From NCBI RefSeq assembly GCF_000504205.1, contig NZ_AZAJ01000001.1, positions 1,276,879-1,340,878 of the forward strand: DNA of 64,000 nt, written 5' to 3'. Positions 17,300 through 26,780 of this stretch are shown here, piece after piece (position 1 is the first letter of the stretch; each line of letters opens with the position of its first letter). The DNA is from Methanolobus tindarius DSM 2278. GTDB lineage: Archaea; Halobacteriota; Methanosarcinia; Methanosarcinales; Methanosarcinaceae. The position numbers were made by a program, and so were the translations under genes. The notes below the pieces were generated by a model. That model searched no databases and was not told the origin of the DNA. It saw nothing but the letters and a program-made list of their open reading frames with translations.

Positions 17300-18204
17300 T
17301 CTCTCAGACTCCTGCCAGTGAGTTTGAGGAATACATCTTCAAGTGTTGCCGGCCTTGCACTTATTTTTGAGAGAGAACATTCCATGACCAGATACTCCGA
17401 AATCTCCCTTGCATTATCTGCATAGATGTGAACAATATCACCAATTACCTCATATTTTGCTTCCTTTTGTTGCAAACATTCCAGTATTTCAGGATTGTTC
17501 TCAGCTTCGATAATATCTGAACCTATAAACTCCTCAATAACTCCAGTCGGACTGCCTTCCACCAGTATTTTTCCATTATCCATTACCACAAGCCTGTCAC
17601 AGAGTTTTTCGACCTCATCAAGATAATGTGATGTAAGAACGATGGTTACTCCCTGTTTTTTAAGACTTCTAAGTTTTTCCCATATCAAATGACGTGCCTG
17701 TGGGTCAAGACCAACTGTAGGTTCATCAAGAATCAGGACATCCGGACGGTTTATCAGCGCTCTTGCAAGTACAAGCCTACGTTTCATTCCGCCTGACAGG
17801 CTTTCTGTCATTACATCACGTTTTTCCTGAAGATGGACAAAATCAAGAAGTTCCTCAACTCGCTTTTCAGCTTCATCTTTTGGAATATCAAAATATCTGG
17901 AATAGACAAGCAAATTCTCATAGACTGTGAAATCCTCGTCGAGATTGTTTTCCTGAGGAACAACTCCCATTACTGATTTAATTTCACGCTGCTGGCTGGA
18001 AACATCCATGTTCAGAACTTCAAGTGTGCCTCCGGTTACTGGTGATACACACTGTATCATTCGCATTGTGGTTGTTTTCCCTGCTCCGTTGGGCCCGAGG
18101 AATCCAAACATTTCGCCTTCTTCAATGCTAAAACTAATGCCGTCAACAGCTACAAAGTCCTTGAAAGACTTCTTCAGTTCCCTGGCTTCAATTATCGGAG
18201 CTAT
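17296..18204 (-). CDS. ABC-2 transporter ATP-binding protein
   Basis: This is the nucleotide-binding subunit of the exporter, of the DrrA/NodI type. It has Walker A GPNGAGKTT, Q-loop VVPQENN, signature LSGGMKRRL, Walker B VLILDEPTVGLDP and the H-loop TSHY. The first ATG (18111) lies just before Walker A and would remove a conserved N-terminal strand. The frame upstream encodes APIIEARELKKSFKDFVAVD and is open back to a TAG at 18205-18207. No ATG, GTG or TTG occurs there. The codon after the TAG is ATA (18204), placed 4 nt after GGTGGT on the minus strand, so I set the start there; a GTG-GTT-TAG read-through reading is the alternative. Confidence 0.85.
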   Translation of the reverse strand: MAPIIEARELKKSFKDFVAVDGISFSIEEGEMFGFLGPNGAGKTTTMRMIQCVSPVTGGTLEVLNMDVSSQQREIKSVMGVVPQENNLDEDFTVYENLLVYSRYFDIPKDEAEKRVEELLDFVHLQEKRDVMTESLSGGMKRRLVLARALINRPDVLILDEPTVGLDPQARHLIWEKLRSLKKQGVTIVLTSHYLDEVEKLCDRLVVMDNGKILVEGSPTGVIEEFIGSDIIEAENNPEILECLQQKEAKYEVIGDIVHIYADNAREISEYLVMECSLSKISARPATLEDVFLKLTGRSLRE

Positions 18205-18359
18205 CTAAACCACCTTTATGGAAGTTGGCGAGGTTCTGTATTAATAATTTCGACTGGAGAAGTTAAGGATTGTTTGGGTTTTGTAGGTTGTGTGCAAACA
18301 GTATTTAACGATAAAAGACATAATACATGTAGAATAACAAAAGAAATCGGAGGATTACA

Positions 18360-18767
18360 ATGACCGAACTGAAAAACCTGATAGCAACAGCAAAAGAAAA
18401 GGGTTCTTTTCCAACTCTCATGAAAGCAGCAGAGAAACTCAAGCTCGTCAGCAAATACAGCAATGAAGGTCCTTTCACCATCTTTGCACCAGTTGAATCA
18501 GCTTTTGAACCAATCCCCGATGATGTCATTGACGAATCTTTTGATGACCACGGTTACCTTCTGGGAATTATCAACTACCACATCGTTGAAGGAAAATACA
18601 CCACAAAAGACCTTGAAGGGCTTACTGAGCTTGAAACAATCAGTGGAAACAAGCTGAAGATTACAAATAATAACGGAATTAAAGTAGATGTTGCAAATAT
18701 CATAGAAGCTGATATTGAATGCAGCAATGGAATTATTCATGCAATTGATGAGATTCTGATTCCGTAA
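18360..18767 (+). CDS. cytoplasmic fasciclin (FAS1) domain protein
   Basis: The 135 residues form a single FAS1 domain, recognised by FTIFAPVESAFEPIP (H1 region), YHIVEGKYT and the final IIHAIDEILIP (H2 region). FAS1 domains are usually secreted adhesion modules, but no signal peptide or anchor is present, so this one appears cytoplasmic. The ATG follows GGAGG at good spacing. The gene is monocistronic and ends before a shared terminator palindrome. Confidence 0.88.
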   Translation: MTELKNLIATAKEKGSFPTLMKAAEKLKLVSKYSNEGPFTIFAPVESAFEPIPDDVIDESFDDHGYLLGIINYHIVEGKYTTKDLEGLTELETISGNKLKITNNNGIKVDVANIIEADIECSNGIIHAIDEILIP

Positions 18768-18853
18768 TCCCAGAGAACGATAATTCAAAAATAGTAATTT
18801 CTGCTGTAAATATTGGTAAAATTTAGATGGAATCTTTTATTTAAAAAATAGAA

Positions 18854-18876
18854 AATGAAGGTTTTAAACCTTCATT
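18854..18876. terminator. bidirectional terminator palindrome
   Basis: An 11-bp inverted repeat (18854-18864 with 18866-18876, core GAAGGTTTTAAACCTTC) lies between the convergent fasciclin and giant surface-protein genes. T-rich sequence follows on the plus strand and the minus strand is also T-rich beyond it. Confidence 0.55.
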
Positions 18877-18882
18877 CTTTCA

Positions 18883-21800
18883 TTAATTCCTGTTCTTCTG
18901 GCGTATTAATGCTGCTACCATTGAGACACCCATTATTCCAAGGAGAATTCCAAATCCTGGAGTTCCTTTATCCTCTTCTGTATCAGGCATTTCATCTGCA
19001 GCCTCGCTTTCCATCTCTCCGGAATCCGCATCTGACCCTGTTGAATCTCCTGAAGAAACAAATTCAGCTTCAGAATCAGAGCGGGTGCTTATTGCAAATG
19101 TGGAGAAACCTGGTGTCTTAGCAACATAATACACATACTCTCCGTCATCACTTGAAACAGAGGTCTCAAGCTGATCCCATGCACTTCCGGTGTAATGTGA
19201 AAGTACAACATCATCTGTTGAGATTCCATTCTCCTCAAGCCATGATTTCTCTACCTTGAAAGTAATGCTGGCTCCGGCAATGTTTTCCGAATCAAGTTCG
19301 CTTACTTCGATGTTAAGATAGCTATGGACATTACCCGGTGCAGAACCTGGAATATTGTCCGGCTTGGAATCAAGTTTCTGGACTGAAACAGATATCTTTT
19401 CAATATCGACTTCAGATTCAACTTCCACACCTGTAACTTCAGTCCTTGTAAGTTGTACAGAAACAACCTTAACAGGATCAGAAAGAACCTTTCCGGAAGA
19501 GTCCTGAGTTACAATCTTTGCTCCTTCGTAAGTGTTCCTTGATGCGAGGAAAGCCTCACGTGTTGTTGAGGACATACCATCAGAGCTACTACTGGAACTT
19601 GAGCTGGAACTTGGAGCAGTTGGACCAGTGTATGAAAGACTTGTATTGGTTACTGCATTGCTTGCATTATCTGTTGCAACCACTGTAACAGTATTTGCAC
19701 CATATCCTGCAGAGATTGTTCCGTTCCATATGTTGCTGCCCTGATCCGTAAGTGCAGTTCCTGCTGCTGTGACGCTCTTTATACCGCTTCCGGCATCAGA
19801 TACGTTCACACTGACATTAATGCTCTCACCATAAGAACCCGGACTTTCTGTGCTCAGTGTCAGGTTATAGATAACAGGATCAGTATTGTCAATGATAACC
19901 TCAAAGGTTGCTGATGAACTGCTGTTGACATTACCTGCCTCATCACTTGCTGTGACATTAAGCAGATATGTTCCTTCAGCTCCGGCAATCTCAAGATTGC
20001 TGTACTTCCAGTAATCTGTTGATGAAACCTGAGTCAGTGTCACATTATCAGATGTACTTATACTGCTTACATTATCAATGGACATCACACTTGAAACACC
20101 TGAAAGTGCATCAGAGATTGTTGCATTGAGTGTAATAGTAGAACCATTGTTAACTGCTGTGTAACCAGTTGCATACTCAGTCTGGGCATCAAGAACAAGC
20201 GGTTCGGTATTATCCACCTTGATACTGAGATTCACTGAATTGTCAAAATTGCTTACGTTGTCATAAGCTACAACTGTAAGGTTAATTGTTCCTTCTGAAG
20301 AAGAATCAACTATCAGTGAGTTATTGATCCAGTAATTGCTTCCTGCATACTCCAGGATTGCGAAGGTAGAAGCATTGACACCATTCAAAGTGACTGTAGC
20401 ATTCTTAACTCCGGTTCCTGAATCAACAATTGTAGTGTTCAGGTCAAGAGTGTCACCATCCTTGAACCACTGGGAACCTGTTGGTGAAATTGCTGTTACA
20501 GCAGGATCAGTACCATCTACTTCAACAGAAATGGAAGCTGAAGTGTTCCACAGACTCATGTTATCAGCTGCTTTCACTGGCAGGCTTAATGTTCCTGATG
20601 AAGAAGTATTGACAAGCACTGTCAGTGTAAAGTCATCCCCACCTGCTGAAGTCATTGTTACCCAGTCAAGAGAACTGTTGATATTGGAAGCATTAACCAT
20701 TACTGTAGATGCATTCAAACCTGAGTAGGCATCCGTAACAGTTGCATTGAGAGTTACAATTCCTCCATTCCTGACTCCGGTCATGCCAGCCAGATAAACA
20801 GCTTCAACATTAGTGAATACAGGAGCTGAATTATCAACTTTCAATGTCAGGTTGACACTGTTATTGACATTGCTAATGTTGTCGTAAGAACTGACTGTAA
20901 GATTAATAGTTCCTTCATTTGATGTCAAAACCGTAAGTGAGGAATTTGTCCAGTAGTTCCCTGCAGAGTTTGCCAGAACAGCAGTACTTGCAGCTGATAC
21001 ATCTGAAGTATCTACTGTCACACTGCTCATACCTGCAGATCCGACATCGGTGCTGGATACGTTAAGATCAATGCTTGAACTGTTTGTAACCCACTGTGAA
21101 CCATCAGGTGTAATTCCTGTTACAAGAGGTTCTGAATTATCCAGAACTACAGAGATTGACTGACTGGTGTTCATATTTGTTGAGTTGTCAGCAACACTGA
21201 CAGGAACAACTGCAGTACCTGTGCTTGAATTGTCGACAATCACGGATAATGTGAAGTTATCGGCGCCTGCAGAGCTCATTGTTTCCCAGGTAAGTGAACT
21301 GTTAAGGTTGGAAACGTTGATCATTACAGCAGAAGCATTCAGGCCTGAAGTTGCGTCGGTTGCAGTGAAGTTAAGTAGTACTGTTCCACCGCTTTTTACA
21401 ACATTGAGTCCGGAAGGATATGCAGCCAATTCATTGCTTACTGTCGGAATTGTGTTATCCACATTGATGGTCATATTCACAGAATTATTGACATTTGTTG
21501 CATTGTCATAGGTTACCACTGAAAGATTTATGGTGCCCTCTGAAGAAGAATCAACTATTAGTGAATTGTTGACCCAGTAATTGCTTCCTGCATGTTCAAG
21601 AATTGCTGTTGTGATTGTTGAATTTACATTATTCAAAGCAACTGTTGCGTTCTTAACTCCTGTTCCTGTATCTATTATAGTTACATTCAGATCAAGAACA
21701 TCTCCATCCTTAAACCACATGGAACTAACTGGTGAAACCGGAGTGACAGTTGGTTCTGCAACATCAATCTCAACAGAAATTGAAGCTGAAGTGTTCCACA

Positions 21801-24141
21801 TGCTTAGATTATCAGCTGCCCTTACCGGTAAAACAACCGTTCCGGATGATGAAGTATTGACGATAACATCCAACGTATAATTATCTCCGTTTGCAGGATT
21901 CATTGTTACCCAGTCAAGAGAACTGTTAATACCGGAAGCATTAACCATTACAGTAGATGCATTCACACCAGAATAAGCATCTGTTACTGTAACATTAAGA
22001 GTTACAATTCCACCATTGTTGATGGCATTCATTCCACCCGGATAGACAGATTCATTGGTTGTAAAGACAGGTGCAGAATTATCCACCTTAATTGTCAGGT
22101 TGACACTATTATTCAGATTGCTCAGGTTGTCATAAGCACTTACTGTAAGGTTAATAATTCCTTCATTTGATGTCAAAACCGTAAGTGAGGAATTTGTCCA
22201 GTAATCACCTGCTAAGTTTGCCAGGTTGGCAGTTCCGGTTGCATTTGCAGATGAAACATCAACCATCAGATTCTGCACTCCTGCATCACCGATATCTGTA
22301 CTTGAGACATTGATATCAATGGTTGAACCGTTTGTTAGCCACTGGGAACCGTCTGGTGTTATACCTGTTACTGCCGGACCGGAATTATCCAGAACAACAG
22401 AGATTGACTGGCTTGTGTTCGTATTTGTTGCGTTGTCAGCAACACTGATAGGAACAACTGCAGTACCGGTACTTGAATTGTCAACTATTACAGATAATGT
22501 AAAGTTGTTGCCACCTGCAGAACTCATTGTTTCCCAGGTAAGGGAGTTGTTAAGGTTGGAAACATTGATCATTACAGCAGAAGTATTCAAACCTGAAGTT
22601 GCATCGGTTGCTGTGAAGTTCAATAGTACAGTTCCACTACTGTTCACAGCATTAAATCCTGAAGTATATGCAACAGATTCATTACTTACTACCGGATTTG
22701 TGTTATCCACCTTTAGTGTAAGGTTGACACTGTTGTTGACATTGCTTGCATTGTCAGATGCCCCTATCTGCAAGTCTATGCTTCCTTCTGCAGATGAGAA
22801 TACCAGAAGTGAATTATTGATCCAGTAATCTGTTCCACCAACATTGCTAAGGGTTGCTGTTGTGCTTGAATTGACTGATGAGACATCGACTGTTACACTG
22901 CTTATATTACTTGCATTGGAATTTCCAGGATCGGAAGCACTCACATTCAAGTATAGAACCGAACCGTTGTTCACCCATGAATCTGTTGAAACAGGTGATA
23001 TTGCAATAACATTTGGTTCGATGTTGTCCACCCATACGGTGAAATTCACAGTACTGTTTACATTGCTAACGTTATCTGTTGCGGTTATTGGAACATATAC
23101 AGCTCCCTGGGAACTTGATGCCACTATTATAGTGTTATTGATCCAATATGTACCGTCATATGTCATTGAAACAGGCCCAAGAGAATTATTTATTGCTCCT
23201 CCTCCTACTGATACGGACATGACGCCTGAACCTGAGCCATCATCAACCGTCGCATTCAGACTAATTGTAGTTCCGTTGCTTACCCAGGTTGCTGTGTCTC
23301 CATAGGTGTTTAGTGTGATAGTTGGTTCTGTGTTATCGACCCATACGGTAAAATTCACACTATTGTTCACAAGAGAAGCATTGTCATAAGAAGTTACAGG
23401 CAAATTATATTCACCATCAACTGCATTCACCATGAATGAATTATTAGTCCAGTAATCTGAGAATGTGTTGTAAAGATCAATTATACCAGCACTTGCATTA
23501 ATGGATGTGATATCCACTGTAGCATTCTGTACTCCTGACACATCATCTGTAATACTTGCATTGAACATCAAGGTTGTTCCGTTCTTTGTCCACGTAGTAG
23601 AAGATTGAGTATAATTTACCGGAACAACAGAAGGTTCACCATCTACTGTCAGGTAGATTGGTACATTTGTAGTTGTTACACTTGTATTAACATTAAATGT
23701 GTAAGTAACATTGTCTAAATTTACACCAAAAAGTACGTCGCTGTCAGAGAAATTAATAGAAAATTCTGTACCCTGGGGAACAATAATACTGGATCCATTA
23801 GAAATAGTTACTACATTTGAATTAATTGTTATATTACTGGCAGAAACATTCTCAAAACCTGTGAGAGTGACACTTCCATTACTAAGAAGTATATCACCAG
23901 GACATGTAATGTTTAATGAAGTGATATCACCTGCATCTTCCGTTGCCGTGAAATTCAAATATGTGGGAACATTGTGCTCCGTTGTGTTATCACCATAAAT
24001 TGTCACCACCCCGTTTCCAGCAGGCGTTATGGCAGCGCTTGCAGAGATGACTGTAAGTAAGACAAGTATGAGAACAAGTCCTAATTGTAAAATTAATTTT
24101 TTTCGTTTCGTTTCTTCCTTTATCAAATCTATCCTCTCCAT
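18883..24141 (-). CDS. giant repeat-containing surface protein with PGF-CTERM anchor
   Basis: The 1752-residue secreted protein has an N-terminal signal (LILQLGLVLILVLLTVISASA) and then more than ten Ig/cadherin-like repeats of about 100 residues. Repeats typically carry YWTNSSL or YWINNSL in the middle and end with motifs such as VNLTIKVDN. It continues with a Ser-rich linker, a PGF-pre-PGF region (AKTPGFSTFAIS), an acidic stalk, and the PGF-CTERM tail TPGFGILLGIMG plus helix plus basic end. The tail is the signal for an ArtA-type archaeosortase, which would leave the protein lipid-linked to the cell surface. N-glycosylation sequons are extremely dense. It probably acts in the S-layer, adhesion or aggregation. 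Its repeats include a large internal duplication, listed separately. Confidence 0.88.
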   Translation of the reverse strand: MERIDLIKEETKRKKLILQLGLVLILVLLTVISASAAITPAGNGVVTIYGDNTTEHNVPTYLNFTATEDAGDITSLNITCPGDILLSNGSVTLTGFENVSASNITINSNVVTISNGSSIIVPQGTEFSINFSDSDVLFGVNLDNVTYTFNVNTSVTTTNVPIYLTVDGEPSVVPVNYTQSSTTWTKNGTTLMFNASITDDVSGVQNATVDITSINASAGIIDLYNTFSDYWTNNSFMVNAVDGEYNLPVTSYDNASLVNNSVNFTVWVDNTEPTITLNTYGDTATWVSNGTTISLNATVDDGSGSGVMSVSVGGGAINNSLGPVSMTYDGTYWINNTIIVASSSQGAVYVPITATDNVSNVNSTVNFTVWVDNIEPNVIAISPVSTDSWVNNGSVLYLNVSASDPGNSNASNISSVTVDVSSVNSSTTATLSNVGGTDYWINNSLLVFSSAEGSIDLQIGASDNASNVNNSVNLTLKVDNTNPVVSNESVAYTSGFNAVNSSGTVLLNFTATDATSGLNTSAVMINVSNLNNSLTWETMSSAGGNNFTLSVIVDNSSTGTAVVPISVADNATNTNTSQSISVVLDNSGPAVTGITPDGSQWLTNGSTIDINVSSTDIGDAGVQNLMVDVSSANATGTANLANLAGDYWTNSSLTVLTSNEGIINLTVSAYDNLSNLNNSVNLTIKVDNSAPVFTTNESVYPGGMNAINNGGIVTLNVTVTDAYSGVNASTVMVNASGINSSLDWVTMNPANGDNYTLDVIVNTSSSGTVVLPVRAADNLSMWNTSASISVEIDVAEPTVTPVSPVSSMWFKDGDVLDLNVTIIDTGTGVKNATVALNNVNSTITTAILEHAGSNYWVNNSLIVDSSSEGTINLSVVTYDNATNVNNSVNMTINVDNTIPTVSNELAAYPSGLNVVKSGGTVLLNFTATDATSGLNASAVMINVSNLNSSLTWETMSSAGADNFTLSVIVDNSSTGTAVVPVSVADNSTNMNTSQSISVVLDNSEPLVTGITPDGSQWVTNSSSIDLNVSSTDVGSAGMSSVTVDTSDVSAASTAVLANSAGNYWTNSSLTVLTSNEGTINLTVSSYDNISNVNNSVNLTLKVDNSAPVFTNVEAVYLAGMTGVRNGGIVTLNATVTDAYSGLNASTVMVNASNINSSLDWVTMTSAGGDDFTLTVLVNTSSSGTLSLPVKAADNMSLWNTSASISVEVDGTDPAVTAISPTGSQWFKDGDTLDLNTTIVDSGTGVKNATVTLNGVNASTFAILEYAGSNYWINNSLIVDSSSEGTINLTVVAYDNVSNFDNSVNLSIKVDNTEPLVLDAQTEYATGYTAVNNGSTITLNATISDALSGVSSVMSIDNVSSISTSDNVTLTQVSSTDYWKYSNLEIAGAEGTYLLNVTASDEAGNVNSSSSATFEVIIDNTDPVIYNLTLSTESPGSYGESINVSVNVSDAGSGIKSVTAAGTALTDQGSNIWNGTISAGYGANTVTVVATDNASNAVTNTSLSYTGPTAPSSSSSSSSSSDGMSSTTREAFLASRNTYEGAKIVTQDSSGKVLSDPVKVVSVQLTRTEVTGVEVESEVDIEKISVSVQKLDSKPDNIPGSAPGNVHSYLNIEVSELDSENIAGASITFKVEKSWLEENGISTDDVVLSHYTGSAWDQLETSVSSDDGEYVYYVAKTPGFSTFAISTRSDSEAEFVSSGDSTGSDADSGEMESEAADEMPDTEEDKGTPGFGILLGIMGVSMVAALIRQKNRN
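20205..22697 (-). repeat. tandem duplication of a four-repeat block inside the giant surface protein
   Basis: Four different repeat units (A-B-C-D) recur in the same order. Matching positions are offset by 1248 bp (for example 21266 and 22514) or 1245 bp (20331 and 21576), that is 415-416 codons. The two blocks span roughly 20205-21450 and 21451-22697. Each A unit begins near GTVLLNFTATDATSGLN, and each C unit has TVTDAYSG followed by SSLDWVTM. The adjacent single repeats outside the block are more diverged, so the four-unit block was duplicated later than the original repeats. Confidence 0.8.
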
Positions 24142-24364
24142 AGATTTATTTTTTTATAAGTGGCAATAAAATGTACCTGCAACAAATATCAGAGAGCAGC
24201 ACATAAAGCTCGTTTCAAAGTACTTGCAGAGACTAGCACAAAATATTTCATAAATAGTATAATGCCTATATTATATGTATGTTGGCTATTGTTGAACAAA
24301 TAAGTGAAAAGTAACAGAATAATAACACCACACTTAATACCACATAAATTAAACTGGAAAATGG

Positions 24365-24439
24365 TGGGATCGCGGAGATTTGAACTCCAGTCGCTAGACC
24401 CCCAGCCTAACAGGATGGACCAGGCTACCCTACGATCCC
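24365..24439 (-). tRNA. tRNA-Pro (anticodon GGG)
   Basis: The cloverleaf has acceptor GGGATCG/CGATCCC with discriminator A, anticodon stem TTAGG/TCTAG around loop CTGGGGG, and T arm TGGAG-TTCAAAT-CTCCG. GGG reads CCC and CCU. CCA is not encoded. TATA-like AT-rich sequence lies at about 24455-24476. Confidence 0.92.
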
Positions 24440-24516
24440 GCAGGATTGTAATTACATATACATTACAGTATTTTAGTGTTTCCGAGAACGAAAGCTTTGA
24501 ATATTCAAAAAAAGAT

Positions 24517-25251
24517 TTATTGAGACTTCAGCCAGATATCATAAGCCTCAACAACTTCCTCACCTTCAACAAAGACAAGGTCGTTGTCCTTACCATACTG
24601 CTTTGCGTCTCCTTTTTCAAGAGCTCTTCCGGTTTCATCGTCCAGCATTTCACAGACGACCATCGCAGGAGTTATTCCGGCAATTTTTGCAAGGGCAATG
24701 GAGAGTTCTGTCTGGCCCATGCGTTCATGGACAAGTCCCTTTGCGGCACGCAGGGTTGCAACGTGACCAGGAGTTCTGAATTCGCTGCCGAAATGAATTT
24801 CTTCACCATTGAGTGTCTTTTCAACGATTTCACCAAGTTTGTTGATTGTCAGTGCCCTGTCATTGTCAGGAATTCCGGTTCGGGTATCCCGGTGATTAAC
24901 CCAGATGGAAAACGATGAACGTGAATCGTATTTTAAGTCTCCACCTTTTTCCACAATCTTGTGAAGTGCTGTGCTGCACTGGTTGGCTTCTCTTACAATA
25001 TCTGCCATGAATGGAAGACCAAGTTCTTCTGATGCTTCGGAGTCAAGAGCAACACAGATGAGTCCGCCTGCATCTTTTCGCATCCACCTGACATATTCAG
25101 GTGTAACGGCATTTGCAGCAATGGTAAAGTCGGTTTCAGCCTCACGGCCTTCAAGATCGAAAAGAAGGATCATCTCACCTCTCTGGAGAGCCTTGATTGC
25201 TTTCTGTATATTCGTACTGTAATTTTCAATTGAATCAGTATTTGAAACCAT
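24517..25251 (-). CDS. ribB: 3,4-dihydroxy-2-butanone 4-phosphate synthase
   Basis: RibB converts ribulose 5-phosphate to dihydroxybutanone phosphate and formate for riboflavin synthesis. Diagnostic stretches are LLFDLEGREAETDF (acidic metal site), ANQCSTALHKIVEKGG, and the loop TPGHVATLRAAKGLVHERMGQTE with the substrate-binding Arg, Gly and His. The ATG at 25251 follows GGAG and gives the normal N-terminus; a longer frame begins at 25293. The gene lies downstream of the riboflavin kinase/regulator on the same strand with a 67-bp gap, so the two are probably one transcript controlled by the palindromes at 26007-26038. Confidence 0.93.
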   Translation of the reverse strand: MVSNTDSIENYSTNIQKAIKALQRGEMILLFDLEGREAETDFTIAANAVTPEYVRWMRKDAGGLICVALDSEASEELGLPFMADIVREANQCSTALHKIVEKGGDLKYDSRSSFSIWVNHRDTRTGIPDNDRALTINKLGEIVEKTLNGEEIHFGSEFRTPGHVATLRAAKGLVHERMGQTELSIALAKIAGITPAMVVCEMLDDETGRALEKGDAKQYGKDNDLVFVEGEEVVEAYDIWLKSQ

Positions 25252-25318
25252 GATTATCACTTCTCCATTTCTTCCTTGCAATTCTCTTTTCAATAAGCCT
25301 CTTCCTGACTTTTTGACA

Positions 25319-25990
25319 TCACTTACATTTTTGCGGGTTTTTAACCACTATTTTTACTTCGTCACCATCATTCAACTTTAGAGCTTCACGAAGCTTTAAT
25401 GGTGCGATTATCTCAAGGAGATCCGCCGGATAGTGTGTCCTGTCCGGTATGATGATGGCACTTTTGATTCCCTCTATCTCAATAGGATAGCATTTTCCAC
25501 CACCAAAGCTGCGTTCCCCATCATTGAAACCCTGGATTATTAGTGGTTCCATGAAGTCCATATTGTCACGTATCTGAGCACTCTCATCATTGAGACGCAC
25601 ATTTAGTGTTCCCGGGAATGGCTTGAAATCCAGTTTGTCCCTGAACTGGGACATGTAACCGTCTTTTGCAATGTAGTACTGGCCTTCTCCAAGACCCGTT
25701 ATGACCTCGCCGTAGAGTTGAAGGTCAGCATAGTCCTTACAGAATATCTGCTGATAGTCTGCATACTCGTTTTTGAGAAGGAGGACACCTGTTTCTGTGA
25801 GGTGAACCAACTGACCACCTGCTACGAGTTGTCTTGAGATGTAACCATCGTCCTCAAGCTGCTTGAGGACCCTTGCAGCTGTCTTGGAACTGGCGGATAT
25901 GTGGTGCATAAACTCTGTTGAAGATATCTTCAGAGGCTTACCAATTGCACCGAGTAGTGCCAGTTTCTTAAGGGACTTTGTTGTATACAT
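25319..25990 (-). CDS. ribK: CTP-dependent riboflavin kinase with N-terminal winged helix (RbkR-type regulator)
   Basis: Residues 1-80 form a winged helix-turn-helix (ISASSKTAARVLKQLEDDGYI). From about residue 90 the archaeal riboflavin kinase barrel follows: GLGEGQYYI, FKPFPGTLNVRLN, GGGKCYPIEI and LREALKLNDGDEVKI. The enzyme makes FMN from riboflavin using CTP. Archaeal proteins with this fusion (RbkR) are described as transcription regulators of riboflavin genes that sense FMN. Two tandem palindromes lie directly upstream of this gene, and ribB follows, so autoregulation is likely. Confidence 0.92.
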   Translation of the reverse strand: MYTTKSLKKLALLGAIGKPLKISSTEFMHHISASSKTAARVLKQLEDDGYISRQLVAGGQLVHLTETGVLLLKNEYADYQQIFCKDYADLQLYGEVITGLGEGQYYIAKDGYMSQFRDKLDFKPFPGTLNVRLNDESAQIRDNMDFMEPLIIQGFNDGERSFGGGKCYPIEIEGIKSAIIIPDRTHYPADLLEIIAPLKLREALKLNDGDEVKIVVKNPQKCK

Positions 25991-26006
25991 TGGCTCATCA
26001 CGTCAA

Positions 26007-26038
26007 TCTCATATTTGAGTAGAATCTCATTTATGAGA
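26007..26038 (-). promoter_or_regulatory. tandem operator-like palindromes before ribK-ribB
   Basis: Two 14-bp elements, TCTCATATTTGAGT (26007-26020) and the perfect palindrome TCTCATTTATGAGA (26025-26038), start 18 bp apart and lie 17-48 bp before the ribK ATG. They overlap the likely transcription start, where a bound repressor would block initiation. The N-terminal winged helix of the ribK product is the obvious candidate; this is inferred. Confidence 0.5.
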
Positions 26039-26199
26039 GAAGAGCACATAAAGGTTTTGATACTGGAATCATGATGACAGCTTTTGTTTTGTTCAGCAAA
26101 TGCAAAATTAGAGTCAAGTATTATAACATGTTGCAAAATAAAATAAATTATAATCAAAAATTTTAAAATAGATGCACGCCATCTGGTTGACGTGGTTTA

Positions 26200-26745
26200 A
26201 TGTATAGCTATTGTCCTGAATGTGAAGACAAAAATGAAAATTCTGCAACTGAGTGCAAAAACTGCGACCATGAACTAAGAATAGATTCTTCACTGGAACC
26301 TGATTTATCATTGTATGCAGGTTTTGGGAGAAGGGCTGTGGCTTTTATTATAGACGAGGTTTTATTGACACTTATTGGTTTCATGATTATTGCTTTTATT
26401 GCACCTATTGTATGTGACATAACTCCTCCTTATTATGAATTATATAAGGACTTGTTTAACTGGATCGACGTATTGTTTTATGCAATTGATATTGTTCTTA
26501 CTTTGTTCTATTTTGCGATGATGGAAAGTTCAGCCGGCCAAGCCACTTTTGGAAAAGATGTAATGGGCATTATAGTGACGGACCTGGAAGGAAATAGGAT
26601 ATCTTTTACAAAAGCCTTCATGAGACATATTAGTAAATTAATTACAACGGCCTTTTTTGGAATTGGATACCTGACAATCATCTTCTCCAAAAAGAGACAG
26701 GGACTCTATGATATGATAGTTGGAACGGTGGTTGTGTACAGATGA
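26200..26745 (+). CDS. RDD-family membrane protein with N-terminal zinc ribbon
   Basis: Residues 5-23 form a short zinc ribbon (CPEC and CKNC). The RDD domain follows, starting GFGRRAVAFIIDEV with its Arg and Asp residues, then three or four membrane helices and the internal motif GQATFGKDVMGI. RDD proteins are small membrane proteins, some linked to ion transport, and the exact role of this one is unknown. The product is 181 residues. It is convergent with the nucleotidyltransferase gene, only 35 bp away. Confidence 0.8.
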   Translation: MYSYCPECEDKNENSATECKNCDHELRIDSSLEPDLSLYAGFGRRAVAFIIDEVLLTLIGFMIIAFIAPIVCDITPPYYELYKDLFNWIDVLFYAIDIVLTLFYFAMMESSAGQATFGKDVMGIIVTDLEGNRISFTKAFMRHISKLITTAFFGIGYLTIIFSKKRQGLYDMIVGTVVVYR

Positions 26746-26780
26746 AGGATGAACTGAAAAATACATTGAGTTCTAACACC

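Noticed and set aside
24304-24918. 204-residue plus-strand frame
   Set aside because: It runs through tRNA-Pro and antisense to ribB, and its translation has no family resemblance.
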